64,000 nucleotides of DNA from an uncultured Paracoccaceae bacterium (GTDB taxonomy: Bacteria > Pseudomonadota > Alphaproteobacteria > Rhodobacterales > Rhodobacteraceae): NCBI GenBank assembly GCA_938092015.1, contig CALKOT010000004.1, positions 29,556 through 93,555 on the forward strand. Direction: 5' to 3'. Positions 1 to 8,029 of this stretch are shown piece by piece; within the stretch, counting starts at the first letter, position 1; each line of letters begins with the position of its first letter. The position numbers were made by a program, and so were the translations under genes. The notes under the pieces are model-generated. The model did not search any database. It saw only the letters and a list, made by a program, of their open reading frames with translations, and was not told the origin of the DNA.

Positions 1-1419
1 CAAGTCTCCGCCACTGGGGGGATGCGCACTCTGATCCATGATGCGCGCGAAGGCGCGGCGGAGGCTGCGAAAGAAGCGGTCGCAGGACGGATCAGAAGGC
101 TGGCTGAGAAAGGCCGGATGTCCGAAGAAGACGCTGAGGCCGCCGTTGACCGGCTTGTGCCCTGCGACCTGAGTGCGTTCAGTGAATGCGATGCAGTTGT
201 GGAGGCGGTGTTCGAGGAGATCACAGTCAAGCACGACGTTTTTAAAGCCATCGAGGCGGTTGTTTCGGATGATTGCCTTATCGCCACAAACACATCCTCC
301 ATCCCGATTTCGTCTCTCGCCCGTGCTTGTGAGAAACGAGGCCGCGTTGGTGGGCTTCACTTCTTCAACCCGGTTCCCTTGATGAAGCTGGTTGAGGTCA
401 TCCGAGCAGCGGAAACCACAGACTTGACTATCGAGAACCTATCAATCATCGGCAAACGCATGACCCGCGTGCCTGTCGTGGTGAAAGACAGCCCGGGTTT
501 CCTCGTGAATATGGGCGGTCGAGCCTTCACGACTGAAGGCGCGCGAATGAACCACGAAAGCGTCGCGACGCCTGCGCAGATCGACGCGATCATGCGCGAC
601 TGCCGGCATTTTAGGATGGGTCCGTTTGAGCTAATGGATCTGACGGGGATAGACGTAAATTTCCCGGTCTCGAACATCGTCTACAACGGCTATTTTCAAG
701 ATCAGCGGCTGAGAACATCGCCGAACCACGAGGCGCAGTTTGACGCCGGGCTGTTTGGGCGCAAAACAGGGCAGGGCTGGTTTGGGTATGAAGGCGGCAA
801 GCCTCTCGACCGCCCTTCCGCCGACTATGAAAGCGACGCAGCACCGGTAACCACCGTGCGGGTCGCCGAAACGTCTGAGGCGCTGACGGCATTCCTCGCC
901 CAGATCGGCGTGGAGGCGGGCACAACCGGGCCCTTCGTCGCCGCGCCAATCGGGGCAGACGCCACCCATACGGCGCTGAAAGCCCGGATCGACCACCGCG
1001 ATCTGGTCTGCCTCGACCTGACAGGCGACACGTCGGTCCGCGTCACGGCAATGACCGCGCCGGGCGCAAACCCTGAAGCGCTTGCAGGCGTCGCCGCATC
1101 GATCACAGCGACGGGCCGCAAGGTCACTGCGATCAATGATAGCCCGGGCTTCGTCGCTCAACGTATGTGCGCGATGATCGCTAACCTCGGCACATATATG
1201 GCTGAGATCGGCCTCGCGTCACCTTCCGACATCGACCTCGCGCTGACGCTGGGCCTGAACTATCCTCTGGGTCCGATTGATCTGAGCGAAGACCTTGGCG
1301 TCGCAAACACCCTTGAGATCATGGAGGCGATGCAGGCCATCACCGGCGAAGATCGTTACCGGCCCACAATGTGGTTGAAACGACGTGCTCGGCTGGGCCT
1401 GCCCCTGAATACCCAATGA
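1..1419 (+). CDS. 3-hydroxyacyl-CoA dehydrogenase (5'-truncated by window edge)
   Basis: NAD-dependent oxidation of 3-hydroxyacyl-CoA to 3-ketoacyl-CoA in beta-oxidation or a related catabolic route. The frame is open to base 1 and reads directly into a Rossmann-fold continuation (IHDAREGAAEAAK), so the real start and the GxGxxG loop lie upstream of the window. Visible family features are the IATNTSSIPI segment, the HFFNPVPLMKLVEV block with the catalytic His, and KDSPGFLVN, followed by two C-terminal 3HCDH domains; the second begins near INDSPGFVAQRM and has NYPLGPIDL. The two-domain layout resembles PaaH-type 3-hydroxybutyryl/adipyl-CoA dehydrogenases. The next gene starts 10 bp downstream, suggesting one operon with the ligase, OB-fold and thiolase-like genes. 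The exact substrate cannot be read from the sequence. Confidence 0.9.
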   Translation, partial: QVSATGGMRTLIHDAREGAAEAAKEAVAGRIRRLAEKGRMSEEDAEAAVDRLVPCDLSAFSECDAVVEAVFEEITVKHDVFKAIEAVVSDDCLIATNTSSIPISSLARACEKRGRVGGLHFFNPVPLMKLVEVIRAAETTDLTIENLSIIGKRMTRVPVVVKDSPGFLVNMGGRAFTTEGARMNHESVATPAQIDAIMRDCRHFRMGPFELMDLTGIDVNFPVSNIVYNGYFQDQRLRTSPNHEAQFDAGLFGRKTGQGWFGYEGGKPLDRPSADYESDAAPVTTVRVAETSEALTAFLAQIGVEAGTTGPFVAAPIGADATHTALKARIDHRDLVCLDLTGDTSVRVTAMTAPGANPEALAGVAASITATGRKVTAINDSPGFVAQRMCAMIANLGTYMAEIGLASPSDIDLALTLGLNYPLGPIDLSEDLGVANTLEIMEAMQAITGEDRYRPTMWLKRRARLGLPLNTQ

Positions 1420-1429
1420 TGGATACGCA

Positions 1430-3502
1430 ATGACGACTTTACAGGACCTTCTCTGCCCCACATCCGTCGCCGTTGTCGGCGCTTCGGACGATCCGTTGCG
1501 GATTGGCGGCCGCCCGCTGAACTACTTCAAGTCCTTCGGGTTTGAGGGCGACATCTATCCGGTGAACCCGAAACGGGAGGAAGTTCAGGGTCTGAAAGCC
1601 TATCAGACCGTCACCGATATCCCGGGGCAGGTCGATTTCGTGCTGGTAGCCGTGCCCGCGCCTTTCGTGGTTCAGGTCACGAAAGAGGCGGCGGCGAAGG
1701 GTGCCAAAACCGTCCTGATCTTCTCATCCGGTTTCGCTGAGGAAAGCGAAGCTGGCGCGGCTATGCAGGTCGAGCTTAGTCAGATCGCCGCCGAGACCGG
1801 CGTGCGCATCCTTGGCCCTAACTGCCTTGGCATGTTCAATTCTGAGCATAACTTCTACGCCACGTTCACCGGCACCGTTGCCATGAAACGGCCGACGCCC
1901 GGCGGCCTCGCCATCGCGTCGCAGTCCGGCGCCTATGGCAGCCACATCGCCCACGTCTGCAATCTGCGCGGGCTTGGCGTGCGCTACTGGATCACCTCGG
2001 GCAACGAATGCGATTTGCATACAGCGGAGGCGATTGGACTGCTTGCCCGCTCCAACGACGTTCACTCGATCATGGCCTACGCCGAAAGCATCAAGGACGG
2101 CGATGCACTGATCAAAAGCCTTGAGGATGCGCGATCTGAACGCAAGCCTGTCATCATGATGAAGGTAGGGAGGTCGGAAATCGGCGCGCTCGCCGCGTCA
2201 TCCCACACTGCGTCGCTAGCTGGCGAAGATGAAGTCTATGACGCCATTCTCAAGCAATACGGCTGCTACCGGGTGAATTCCACCGAGGAGGCATTGGATA
2301 TCGCCTATGCCGCTCGCCCGCGGATTTATCCGACAGGTAAAAAGCTGGGCGTCGTCACAATCTCTGGCGGCGCAGGCGTCCTGATCGCAGACGCGGCGGA
2401 GGATATGGGCATAGAAATGGCGCCGATGCCTGAAACGGCGCAAGCGGAACTGAAGAAACTCGTCCCCTACGCCGCCCCGCGCAATCCGGTCGACGTGACG
2501 GCGCAATTCTTCAACGACATGTCACTGGTGCCTAAGTTCCTGTCAAAGATGCTTGATGAGGGCGGTTATGATGCGCTTATTGGTTTCTGGACCACAGTCG
2601 CGGGCAACCCGAACCTCGCGGACAAGCTGATCAACGGCCTCACTGAAACGATGGAGGGGCGCGACGAGAAACTGTTCCTTCATTCCCTCGTCGCCGGGCA
2701 GGATGTGGTGGACCGCTACGAAGCAGCAGGATTTCCCAGCTTCGAAGATCCAACGCGCGCTGTGAATGCGATGGCTGCGTTGATGTTCATTGGTGAGGCT
2801 TTCGCCAAGGGTAACACGACGCCACCTGCGGTGCCGGACATGCCCGCACTACCGAATGGTGTGCTGAACGAGGTTGAGGCGAAAGCGACCCTTTCAGCCG
2901 CAGGCCTTCCGATGGTCGAAGACAAGTTGTGTGCCACCGCAGAAGAAACTGCGGCTGCAGTCACCGGCAAATCTGCGCTCAAGATCGTCTCGCCTGACAT
3001 CCAGCATAAGACAGAGGCGGGCGGCGTTGCATTGGGCGTTATGCCGGATGGCGCCATCGCGGCCTTTGAGCGGCTCATCGCCAACGCGAAAGCCTACAAT
3101 GCCGCCTCGCAGATCGACGGGGTCATGGTATCCCCGATGATCGAGGGCGGCGTTGAAATGATCCTCGGCGCCCGCATCGATCCGGTGTTCGGCCCGGTCG
3201 TGCTTGCAGGCCTTGGCGGTGTGTTTACCGAAGTTCTGAAAGACGTTTCTTTCCGTGCAGCGCCAATCGATCCAGATACCGCTATGGAGATGCTCGAAGA
3301 ATTGAAGGGTGTCGCCCTTTTGAAGGGCGCGCGGGGCGAGCCGCCTGCTGATATGGCGTCGCTGGCTGAAGCGATCTCCAATCTATCGATCTTCGCCGCC
3401 GCGCATGCGGACGCCCTCGACAGTGTTGAAATGAACCCAGTCCGGGCCTTGCCGGATGGCTGCGTCGCGCTCGACGCCCTGATCGTGAAGAAGGAGAGCT
3501 GA
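1430..3502 (+). CDS. ADP-forming acyl-CoA synthetase (acetate--CoA ligase family)
   Basis: A 690-residue NDP-forming acyl-CoA synthetase that would interconvert an acyl-CoA plus ADP and Pi with the free acid plus CoA and ATP. The N-terminus is a CoA-binding Rossmann domain (SVAVVGASDDPLRIGGRP), followed by succinyl-CoA-ligase-like flavodoxin domains with ILGPNCLG and ASQSGAYGSH. SHTASLAGED carries the expected phosphohistidine near residue 259. The C-terminal third is an ATP-grasp domain (DIQHKTEAGGVALGV, with EMNPVRALPDG at the end). The fused alpha-beta order is common in proteobacterial members of this family. It sits 10 bp after the 3-hydroxyacyl-CoA dehydrogenase and 3 bp before the OB-fold gene, so it probably serves the same acyl-CoA pathway. 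The acyl specificity is not readable. Confidence 0.9.
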   Translation: MTTLQDLLCPTSVAVVGASDDPLRIGGRPLNYFKSFGFEGDIYPVNPKREEVQGLKAYQTVTDIPGQVDFVLVAVPAPFVVQVTKEAAAKGAKTVLIFSSGFAEESEAGAAMQVELSQIAAETGVRILGPNCLGMFNSEHNFYATFTGTVAMKRPTPGGLAIASQSGAYGSHIAHVCNLRGLGVRYWITSGNECDLHTAEAIGLLARSNDVHSIMAYAESIKDGDALIKSLEDARSERKPVIMMKVGRSEIGALAASSHTASLAGEDEVYDAILKQYGCYRVNSTEEALDIAYAARPRIYPTGKKLGVVTISGGAGVLIADAAEDMGIEMAPMPETAQAELKKLVPYAAPRNPVDVTAQFFNDMSLVPKFLSKMLDEGGYDALIGFWTTVAGNPNLADKLINGLTETMEGRDEKLFLHSLVAGQDVVDRYEAAGFPSFEDPTRAVNAMAALMFIGEAFAKGNTTPPAVPDMPALPNGVLNEVEAKATLSAAGLPMVEDKLCATAEETAAAVTGKSALKIVSPDIQHKTEAGGVALGVMPDGAIAAFERLIANAKAYNAASQIDGVMVSPMIEGGVEMILGARIDPVFGPVVLAGLGGVFTEVLKDVSFRAAPIDPDTAMEMLEELKGVALLKGARGEPPADMASLAEAISNLSIFAAAHADALDSVEMNPVRALPDGCVALDALIVKKES

Positions 3503-3505
3503 GTT

Positions 3506-3865
3506 ATGGGACCGGAAGCCGAATTCAACGCACATCTCGATGAGGGGCGCTTCATGATTCAACGCTCCAAATCCACCGGCAAACACGTCTTCTATCCCCG
3601 CGCCGCTGTACCGGGGTCTGGCGAGCGCGACCTGGAATGGGTGGAGGCGTCGGGTGACGGCGTTGTCTACTCCACCACGGTCAACCGCCGCAGTCCGGAA
3701 AAAGGCGGCGCGTTCAACGTCGCGCTGATCGATCTGGCGGAGGGCCCTCGCATGATGTCCCGGGTCGTCGATGTTGCCGCTGAAGACGTGAAGATCGGCA
3801 TGGCCGTCACCGCCAAGATCGGCGAAATCAACGGCGAGTGTTGCATAGTCTGGAGCCCGAAATGA
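3506..3865 (+). CDS. OB-fold (DUF35-type) acyl-CoA-associated protein
   Basis: A 119-residue protein of the DUF35/OB-fold family, small partners of SCP2-type thiolases and thiolase-like aldolases. Family members bind acyl-CoA and often carry a rubredoxin-like zinc ribbon before the OB fold. Here the N-terminal part reads FMIQRSKSTGKHVFYPRA, where the usual ribbon cysteines are absent, so it is probably a metal-free variant. The OB-fold core ends with VTAKIGEINGECCIVWSPK. Its stop overlaps the start of the thiolase-like gene (ATGA), which suggests translational coupling and a physical partnership. The family call is fairly safe; its exact role (subunit versus chaperone for the thiolase-like protein) is inference. 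Confidence 0.8.
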   Translation: MGPEAEFNAHLDEGRFMIQRSKSTGKHVFYPRAAVPGSGERDLEWVEASGDGVVYSTTVNRRSPEKGGAFNVALIDLAEGPRMMSRVVDVAAEDVKIGMAVTAKIGEINGECCIVWSPK

Positions 3866-5004
3866 GCCTCCGCGGAAAAACGGCCTGCGTTGGCCTCGCT
3901 ACCTTCGGCACCGGAACTTGCCCCGGCTGGACCTCGGTCGAAATGATGGCTGAGGCGACACATCTGGCGCTCGCCGACGCGGGCCTGATGCTGGATCAGG
4001 TCGACGGCGTCTTCGCTGCGACCGCTGTGCATTCCATGGCGGCGATGTCACTGTCTGGTCACCTGGGGATCGAACCCAAATTCTCCAGCGGCTCCAACAT
4101 CGGCGGCTCATCCTTCATGTCCCACGTAATTGCAGCCGCGATGGCGCTTGAGGCGGGCGAGATCGAAGTGGCGCTAATCGCCTATGGTTCAAACCAGCGC
4201 TCGGCGGGCGGGTTCCAGACCGTCAGTGAGCCTATGCCGTGGGAAGCTGTCTATCAGCCCCGCAGCCCGATCAACGCCTACGCCATGGCGGCGGCGCGCT
4301 ATATGCACGATTTCGGCTGCGACCGTATTCCTTTGGCCGAGGTTGCTGTTTCAGCCCGATCCTGGGCGGAACATAACCCCGAAGCCATGATGCGCGATCC
4401 GTTGATGGTGGACGAAGTGCTGGCCGCCCGGATGATCTCGGACCCGCTCGGCAAGTTGGACTGTTGCCTTGTGACTGATGGGGCCGCTGCGATGATCATG
4501 ACCCGTGCCGATCGCGCGAAAGATGGCCCGAAAACGCCGGTCTATTTCCTCGGTGGTGCGATGGAGCATTCACATCGCATGATCTCGGAAATGCCTGATC
4601 TGGTAAACACATGCGGCGCCAAATCCGGTGCGCGGGCTTTTGCAATGGCAGGCTACAAGCCCGGCGACATGGATACAGTTCAGATCTATGATCCATTCAC
4701 TATCGTCACGATTCTGATGCTGGAAGACCTTGGGTATTGCGCCAAAGGTGAAGGGCATGAGTTCGTTCGGAACGGCCACATCGCCCATGGCGGCAATCTG
4801 CCAGTGAACACAAACGGCGGCGGGCTCAGCTGCGTTCACCCTGGCATGTACGGCATGTTCGTACTGAACGAAGCGATCCGGCAAGCGCGGGGCGATGCGC
4901 CTGGGGTTCAGGTTGAGGATGCGAACCTTTGCCTCGCACACGGCAATGGCGGCGTTCTGTCGTCTGAGGTTACGACGATCTGGGGAACTGAGCAGACGGT
5001 CTAA
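3862..5004 (+). CDS. Thiolase-like (SCP2-type) protein
   Basis: A 380-residue member of the lipid-transfer/SCP2 thiolase family. The ATG at 3862 overlaps the preceding TGA, which fixes the start as MSLRGKTACVGLATFG. Family signs are the N-terminal VEMMAEATHLALADAGL segment, the SNIGGSSFMSHVIAAAMAL stretch, the C-terminal NTNGGGLSCVHPGMYG block and LAHGNGGVLSSE. In authentic thiolases the acylated cysteine sits in a CSTG-like context; here the matching stretch reads GGSS with no cysteine. That pattern is known from Ltp2-type retro-aldolases, which pair with DUF35 proteins. The product may therefore be an aldolase or acyl-CoA lyase rather than a beta-ketothiolase; this is inference from one motif. 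Confidence 0.75.
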   Translation: MSLRGKTACVGLATFGTGTCPGWTSVEMMAEATHLALADAGLMLDQVDGVFAATAVHSMAAMSLSGHLGIEPKFSSGSNIGGSSFMSHVIAAAMALEAGEIEVALIAYGSNQRSAGGFQTVSEPMPWEAVYQPRSPINAYAMAAARYMHDFGCDRIPLAEVAVSARSWAEHNPEAMMRDPLMVDEVLAARMISDPLGKLDCCLVTDGAAAMIMTRADRAKDGPKTPVYFLGGAMEHSHRMISEMPDLVNTCGAKSGARAFAMAGYKPGDMDTVQIYDPFTIVTILMLEDLGYCAKGEGHEFVRNGHIAHGGNLPVNTNGGGLSCVHPGMYGMFVLNEAIRQARGDAPGVQVEDANLCLAHGNGGVLSSEVTTIWGTEQTV

Positions 5005-5007
5005 TTT

Positions 5008-5038
5008 CCTCCCCAGGGATATTTGAAGAACAAAGATG
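5008..5038 (+). repeat. Dispersed intergenic motif, copy 1
   Basis: This short segment directly after the thiolase-like gene ends in GGATATTTGAAGAACAAAGATG. A related copy in the opposite orientation lies at 5157-5184. Motifs of this form (GGATATTT, a few bases, then AAAGATG) are familiar to me from gene ends in Rhodobacteraceae genomes. Function unknown. Confidence 0.5.
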
Positions 5039-5125
5039 GCGCCGAATTAGGTAAATCCTAACCTTCGCGCCAAATGTTGGGCGTGCTGCACAGGCGGGGA
5101 CGCCGATGGCCGTGAACGAAGATGG

Positions 5126-5151
5126 CTCCCGCTTCGGATCCGGGGCGGGAG
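5126..5151 (+). terminator. Hairpin between convergent genes
   Basis: CTCCCGC (5126-5132) pairs perfectly with GCGGGAG (5145-5151) across a 12-nt loop and is followed by a T-rich stretch (TTTCTCATCTTT). It sits between the end of the + strand thiolase-like gene and the end of the - strand hydratase gene, consistent with a + strand intrinsic terminator. The T tract is interrupted, so strength is uncertain. Confidence 0.45.
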
Positions 5152-5156
5152 TTTCT

Positions 5157-5184
5157 CATCTTTGTTCCCAAAATATCCTCCGCG
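5157..5184 (-). repeat. Dispersed intergenic motif, inverted copy 2
   Basis: On the - strand this reads GAGGATATTTTGGGAACAAA followed by GATG, matching the copy at 5008-5038 in reverse orientation. The pair flanks the hairpin at 5126-5151 within a 201-bp convergent intergenic space. Confidence 0.5.
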
Positions 5185-5205
5185 AAGCGTTCGCCGCAGG
5201 CGAAA

Positions 5206-5979
5206 TCAGATCACTGACATCTCGACCGCCGCTCCACAGATTTCAAAGCGGTAGCCGTCGCATTTCTTGGGAAACTGAGTGGTCAGCATCGATCCGGTGA
5301 TCACGATCTCACCGCGTTTCACAGTGATCCCGCGTGCGCCGAGATCGTTCAGCACCCAAGTGAGGGAGCTGAGCGGGTCGGTGGCTGCGGTTGAGCCTTC
5401 CATATCCTCATGTCCCGGGCGGATAAGGCGGGCGGGCAGGGCGGCGAGATCCATGTCTTGCCAGCCTGCGATCTCAGGCCCCAGCACGACGCCACCACAC
5501 CAGGCGTTGTCGGCGATCATGGTTTTGACGTCGAGGTTAGAGTAGTCAGCGCTGCGATCTTCGATCAGCTCGTAAGCAGGGCGGGCGGCTGAGATACGGG
5601 GCTTCAGGCTGTCTGGCGTATGATCTGTCGCGGGTGAGATGTCTTCGCCGAGCGTCAGGGCCAGTTCAAACTCTAGGCCGAGGTGATTGAAATCGGCAAG
5701 CTTGATTTCTGCGGGGCTGTCATGCAGGTCACCTGCGAAGATAGCGCCGCCGACGGGATGGTCGATACCGACGAATTCTTGCATCGCCTTTGCCGCCAAA
5801 GCGATCTTGCGGCCGACGATGGCGCCCCGCTTTGCGGCGTAGGCTTGCTGAACAACGACCTGTGCTTCGTAGGCTTCGGCGATGCTGTCCAATGCTAAGT
5901 CGCCGGTCAGCGCCTTATAGTCCGGACGCTCATCCCAGGTTCCGGCGAGCCGTTCGGCGATGCGGTCGAATTTGGTCAT
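5206..5979 (-). CDS. 2-keto-4-pentenoate hydratase / fumarylacetoacetate hydrolase family
   Basis: A 257-residue hydratase or decarboxylase of the FAH superfamily, which act on 2-hydroxy-dienoates and 2-oxo acids from ring-cleavage pathways. The sequence shows the MhpD/HpcG-like pattern: an N-terminal helical region (EAYEAQVVVQQAYAAKRGAIVGRKIAL), FNHLGLEFELALTLGEDI with metal-binding acids, ISAARPAYELIEDR, and the C-terminal VKRGEIVITGSMLT. The ATG at 5979 was chosen because AGGAG lies seven bases upstream; a GTG at 5985 overlapping the preceding stop is too close to that site. It is coupled to the upstream monooxygenase gene on the same strand. A role downstream of ring opening is inference. 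Confidence 0.85.
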   Translation of the reverse strand: MTKFDRIAERLAGTWDERPDYKALTGDLALDSIAEAYEAQVVVQQAYAAKRGAIVGRKIALAAKAMQEFVGIDHPVGGAIFAGDLHDSPAEIKLADFNHLGLEFELALTLGEDISPATDHTPDSLKPRISAARPAYELIEDRSADYSNLDVKTMIADNAWCGGVVLGPEIAGWQDMDLAALPARLIRPGHEDMEGSTAATDPLSSLTWVLNDLGARGITVKRGEIVITGSMLTTQFPKKCDGYRFEICGAAVEMSVI

Positions 5980-5981
5980 GC

Positions 5982-7652
5982 TCACACTCCTGCAGCGACG
6001 ATGTCTTGGGGAAGGGCGACGCCGGATGCGGCCTCGCCGTCGATCTCAAAGCCGCGATAGCCGTCTTTGGCGATGTCGGCGGCGATGTTGCGGTAGCGGA
6101 CCATGCCGCCGGCGTAGGGCATAAATACCCTGGGCTTGCCGGGGACGTTCGCGCCCAGATACCAACTGTGTTTCACAGTGGGCAACAGTGTGGCGTTGGC
6201 GGCGTCGTTGACGTGGGCGACCCATTCTTCGACGGCAGTTTCCGTGGGCTCAATCGCCCCAGAACCTGTCGCTTCCAGATGCTCGATGCAGTCGGCGATC
6301 CATTCGACGTGCTGCTCGATGCATACCGGCATGTTGCAAAGGACTGATGGGCTGCCGGGGCCGGTGACGGTGAAAAGGTTTGGGAAATCCTTGATCTGCA
6401 AACCCAAATAAGTGCGCGGTCCAGCGGCCCAGGCGTTTCGCAGTGAAACGCCGTTTTTGCCGGTGAGGTTCAGGCTAAGCAGGGGTCCAGTCATCGCGTC
6501 GAAGCCGGTGGCGAATACTATGACGTCGAGGTCATGCGATCCCTCTGCCGTTTCGATCCCGGTTTCGGCGATGCGCTGGATCGGATGGGCGCGGACGTCG
6601 ACGAGACTGACGTTGTCCCGGTTGTACGTCTCAAAATACGTCGTATCGATGGGCGGACGTTTGGCGCCGTATGGGTGATCGATGTTGGCGAGCTTGTCCG
6701 CCGTTGCCGAGTCTTTCACCACGCCCCTGATCTTTTCTTTCAGGAAGTTGGCGGCTGTGTCGTTCGCCTCTTTACTCATCAACAGGTTCTGAAAAGCGCC
6801 GCGGAACCGCAGGCCGCCCTTGTCCCAGCGGCGTTCATATTCTTCCAGCCGTTCAGCGTCGCTGACTTCATCGGTCCGCGTTGGGCTGATCTCAAACGGA
6901 TGGCCGTTTGGGGTGAGGTGGGTGAGGGCGCGGATGTCTTCGAAGCTTTCTTTGATCTCAGCCTTCGCCTCATCAGTCAGCGGTGCGTTGCGGGCGGGGA
7001 CGGAATAGTTGGGGGTGCGCTGGAACACTGTCAGATGCTCAGCCTCAGCCGCGATGACGGGCGCGGCCTGGATGCCGGTCGATCCTGTGCCGATCTGGCC
7101 GACGCGTTTCCCTGTGAAATCGACGCCTTCGTGGGGCCAGGCGCCGGTGTGGTGCCATTCGCCCTTAAAGTCCTCAAGCCCCGGAATGTCGGGGATGTTG
7201 GCGGTCGATAGGCAGCCGACGGCGGTGATCAGGTAGCGAGCGGAGAATGTGCGCCCGCAAGCCGTTCGTACGATCCAGCGGCCTTGGTAATCGGCTGATA
7301 CGACCTCAACCCCAAAGTCGATGTCACGCTTCAGATCCAGCTCATCGGCGACGTAGTTCAGGTAGCGGCGGATCTCGGCGTGGCCTGGGTAGCGTTCAGA
7401 CCACTGCCAGCCGCGATGCAGCGCCTCGGAAAAGAGGTAGGCGTAGCCGTGGCTTTCGCTGTCACAGCGCGCACCCGGATACCGGTTCCACCACCATGTT
7501 CCGCCGACACCTTCAGCCTTTTCGACAACCTGCACGTTCAGACCCAGACGATCGCGCAGGAGGTGGAGCTGGTATAGCCCGCCGAACCCAGCCCCGATGA
7601 TCAGGGCGTCCAGTTCCTGCGTTTTTCCGATATCGCCGCCGCCGTCAGCCAT
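5982..7652 (-). CDS. Flavin-containing Baeyer-Villiger-type monooxygenase
   Basis: A 556-residue FAD/NADPH-dependent monooxygenase. The N-terminal FAD-binding motif is GAGFGGLY (about residues 20-27), followed by GVGGTWWWNRYPGARCD as in cyclohexanone-monooxygenase-like enzymes. The Baeyer-Villiger fingerprint FKGEWHHTGAWP lies around residues 160-172 and is followed by the NADPH-binding GTGSTG. Late in the protein DVIVFATGFDA and a region around GPGSPSVLCNMP are also typical. It would insert oxygen next to a ketone to give an ester or lactone. It precedes the FAH-family gene in a two-gene - strand unit; a palindromic element lies upstream at 7764-7792. The substrate is unknown; cyclic ketones or steroid-like ketones are possibilities only. 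Confidence 0.9.
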   Translation of the reverse strand: MADGGGDIGKTQELDALIIGAGFGGLYQLHLLRDRLGLNVQVVEKAEGVGGTWWWNRYPGARCDSESHGYAYLFSEALHRGWQWSERYPGHAEIRRYLNYVADELDLKRDIDFGVEVVSADYQGRWIVRTACGRTFSARYLITAVGCLSTANIPDIPGLEDFKGEWHHTGAWPHEGVDFTGKRVGQIGTGSTGIQAAPVIAAEAEHLTVFQRTPNYSVPARNAPLTDEAKAEIKESFEDIRALTHLTPNGHPFEISPTRTDEVSDAERLEEYERRWDKGGLRFRGAFQNLLMSKEANDTAANFLKEKIRGVVKDSATADKLANIDHPYGAKRPPIDTTYFETYNRDNVSLVDVRAHPIQRIAETGIETAEGSHDLDVIVFATGFDAMTGPLLSLNLTGKNGVSLRNAWAAGPRTYLGLQIKDFPNLFTVTGPGSPSVLCNMPVCIEQHVEWIADCIEHLEATGSGAIEPTETAVEEWVAHVNDAANATLLPTVKHSWYLGANVPGKPRVFMPYAGGMVRYRNIAADIAKDGYRGFEIDGEAASGVALPQDIVAAGV

Positions 7653-7763
7653 TTTAGGCCCTCACTTGTTGTTTCACACTGCGCCAATCCAAGGGGGCGC
7701 TTTGCGAGGATTTCTAACAAGTTTTAGGGCTGGACCAAAGCTGGAACGCAAGGGCGCCCTGTG

Positions 7764-7792
7764 AAACCTTGCAAGGTTTAACGCGTGAAACC
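7764..7792. promoter_or_regulatory. Overlapping palindromes, probable operator
   Basis: AAACCTTGCAAGGTTT (7764-7779) is a perfect 16-bp palindrome. It overlaps a second, near-perfect 18-bp palindrome at 7775-7792 (GGTTTAACGCGTGAAACC, one mismatch). The element lies about 110 bp upstream of the monooxygenase start. The second palindrome matches the core of the 24-bp palindrome at 49761-49784, suggesting a shared DNA-binding protein; this is inference. Confidence 0.55.
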
Positions 7793-7914
7793 ATACTTAA
7801 GTCATTGATAAATAGTATATATGAAAGCCCTGCCTTGTTTTGTTTGCTTTATGTCCAATGCTTCACGCTCTGATTGTGCTTTGAAGCGATGTCGAGGACG
7901 TGTCTGAGCGAAAA

Positions 7915-7943
7915 TTGACAGCTTATCTGTGCGCGCGTACGGG
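7915..7943 (+). promoter_or_regulatory. Weak sigma-70-like promoter candidate for rnd operon
   Basis: TTGACA at 7915-7920 is a consensus -35 box. Seventeen bases later stands TACGGG, a poor -10 match. It is placed correctly upstream of rnd (ATG at 8030), but the -10 box makes this tentative. Confidence 0.3.
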
Positions 7944-8029
7944 TTAGAAAAGGTTGGGTTGCGGATTTGGTGAGGAAAACCAAACGATTGCCGATGATCC
8001 GGGCCAGAGGTTTGTAACGAGGCGTAGTA

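Larger units (their letters stand above)
7653..8029. other. 377-bp divergent intergenic region
   Basis: This region lies between the - strand monooxygenase gene and the + strand rnd gene. It contains the palindromic element at 7764-7792, an AT-rich patch at about 7796-7860, and a TTGACA box at 7915. Overlapping short open frames on both strands show no recognisable protein features, and no tRNA or structured RNA was seen. Confidence 0.7.

Noticed and set aside
6534..7211. 225-aa open frame on + inside the monooxygenase gene
   Set aside because: It lies wholly antisense to a well-supported gene with all family motifs, and its composition is that of a shadow frame.
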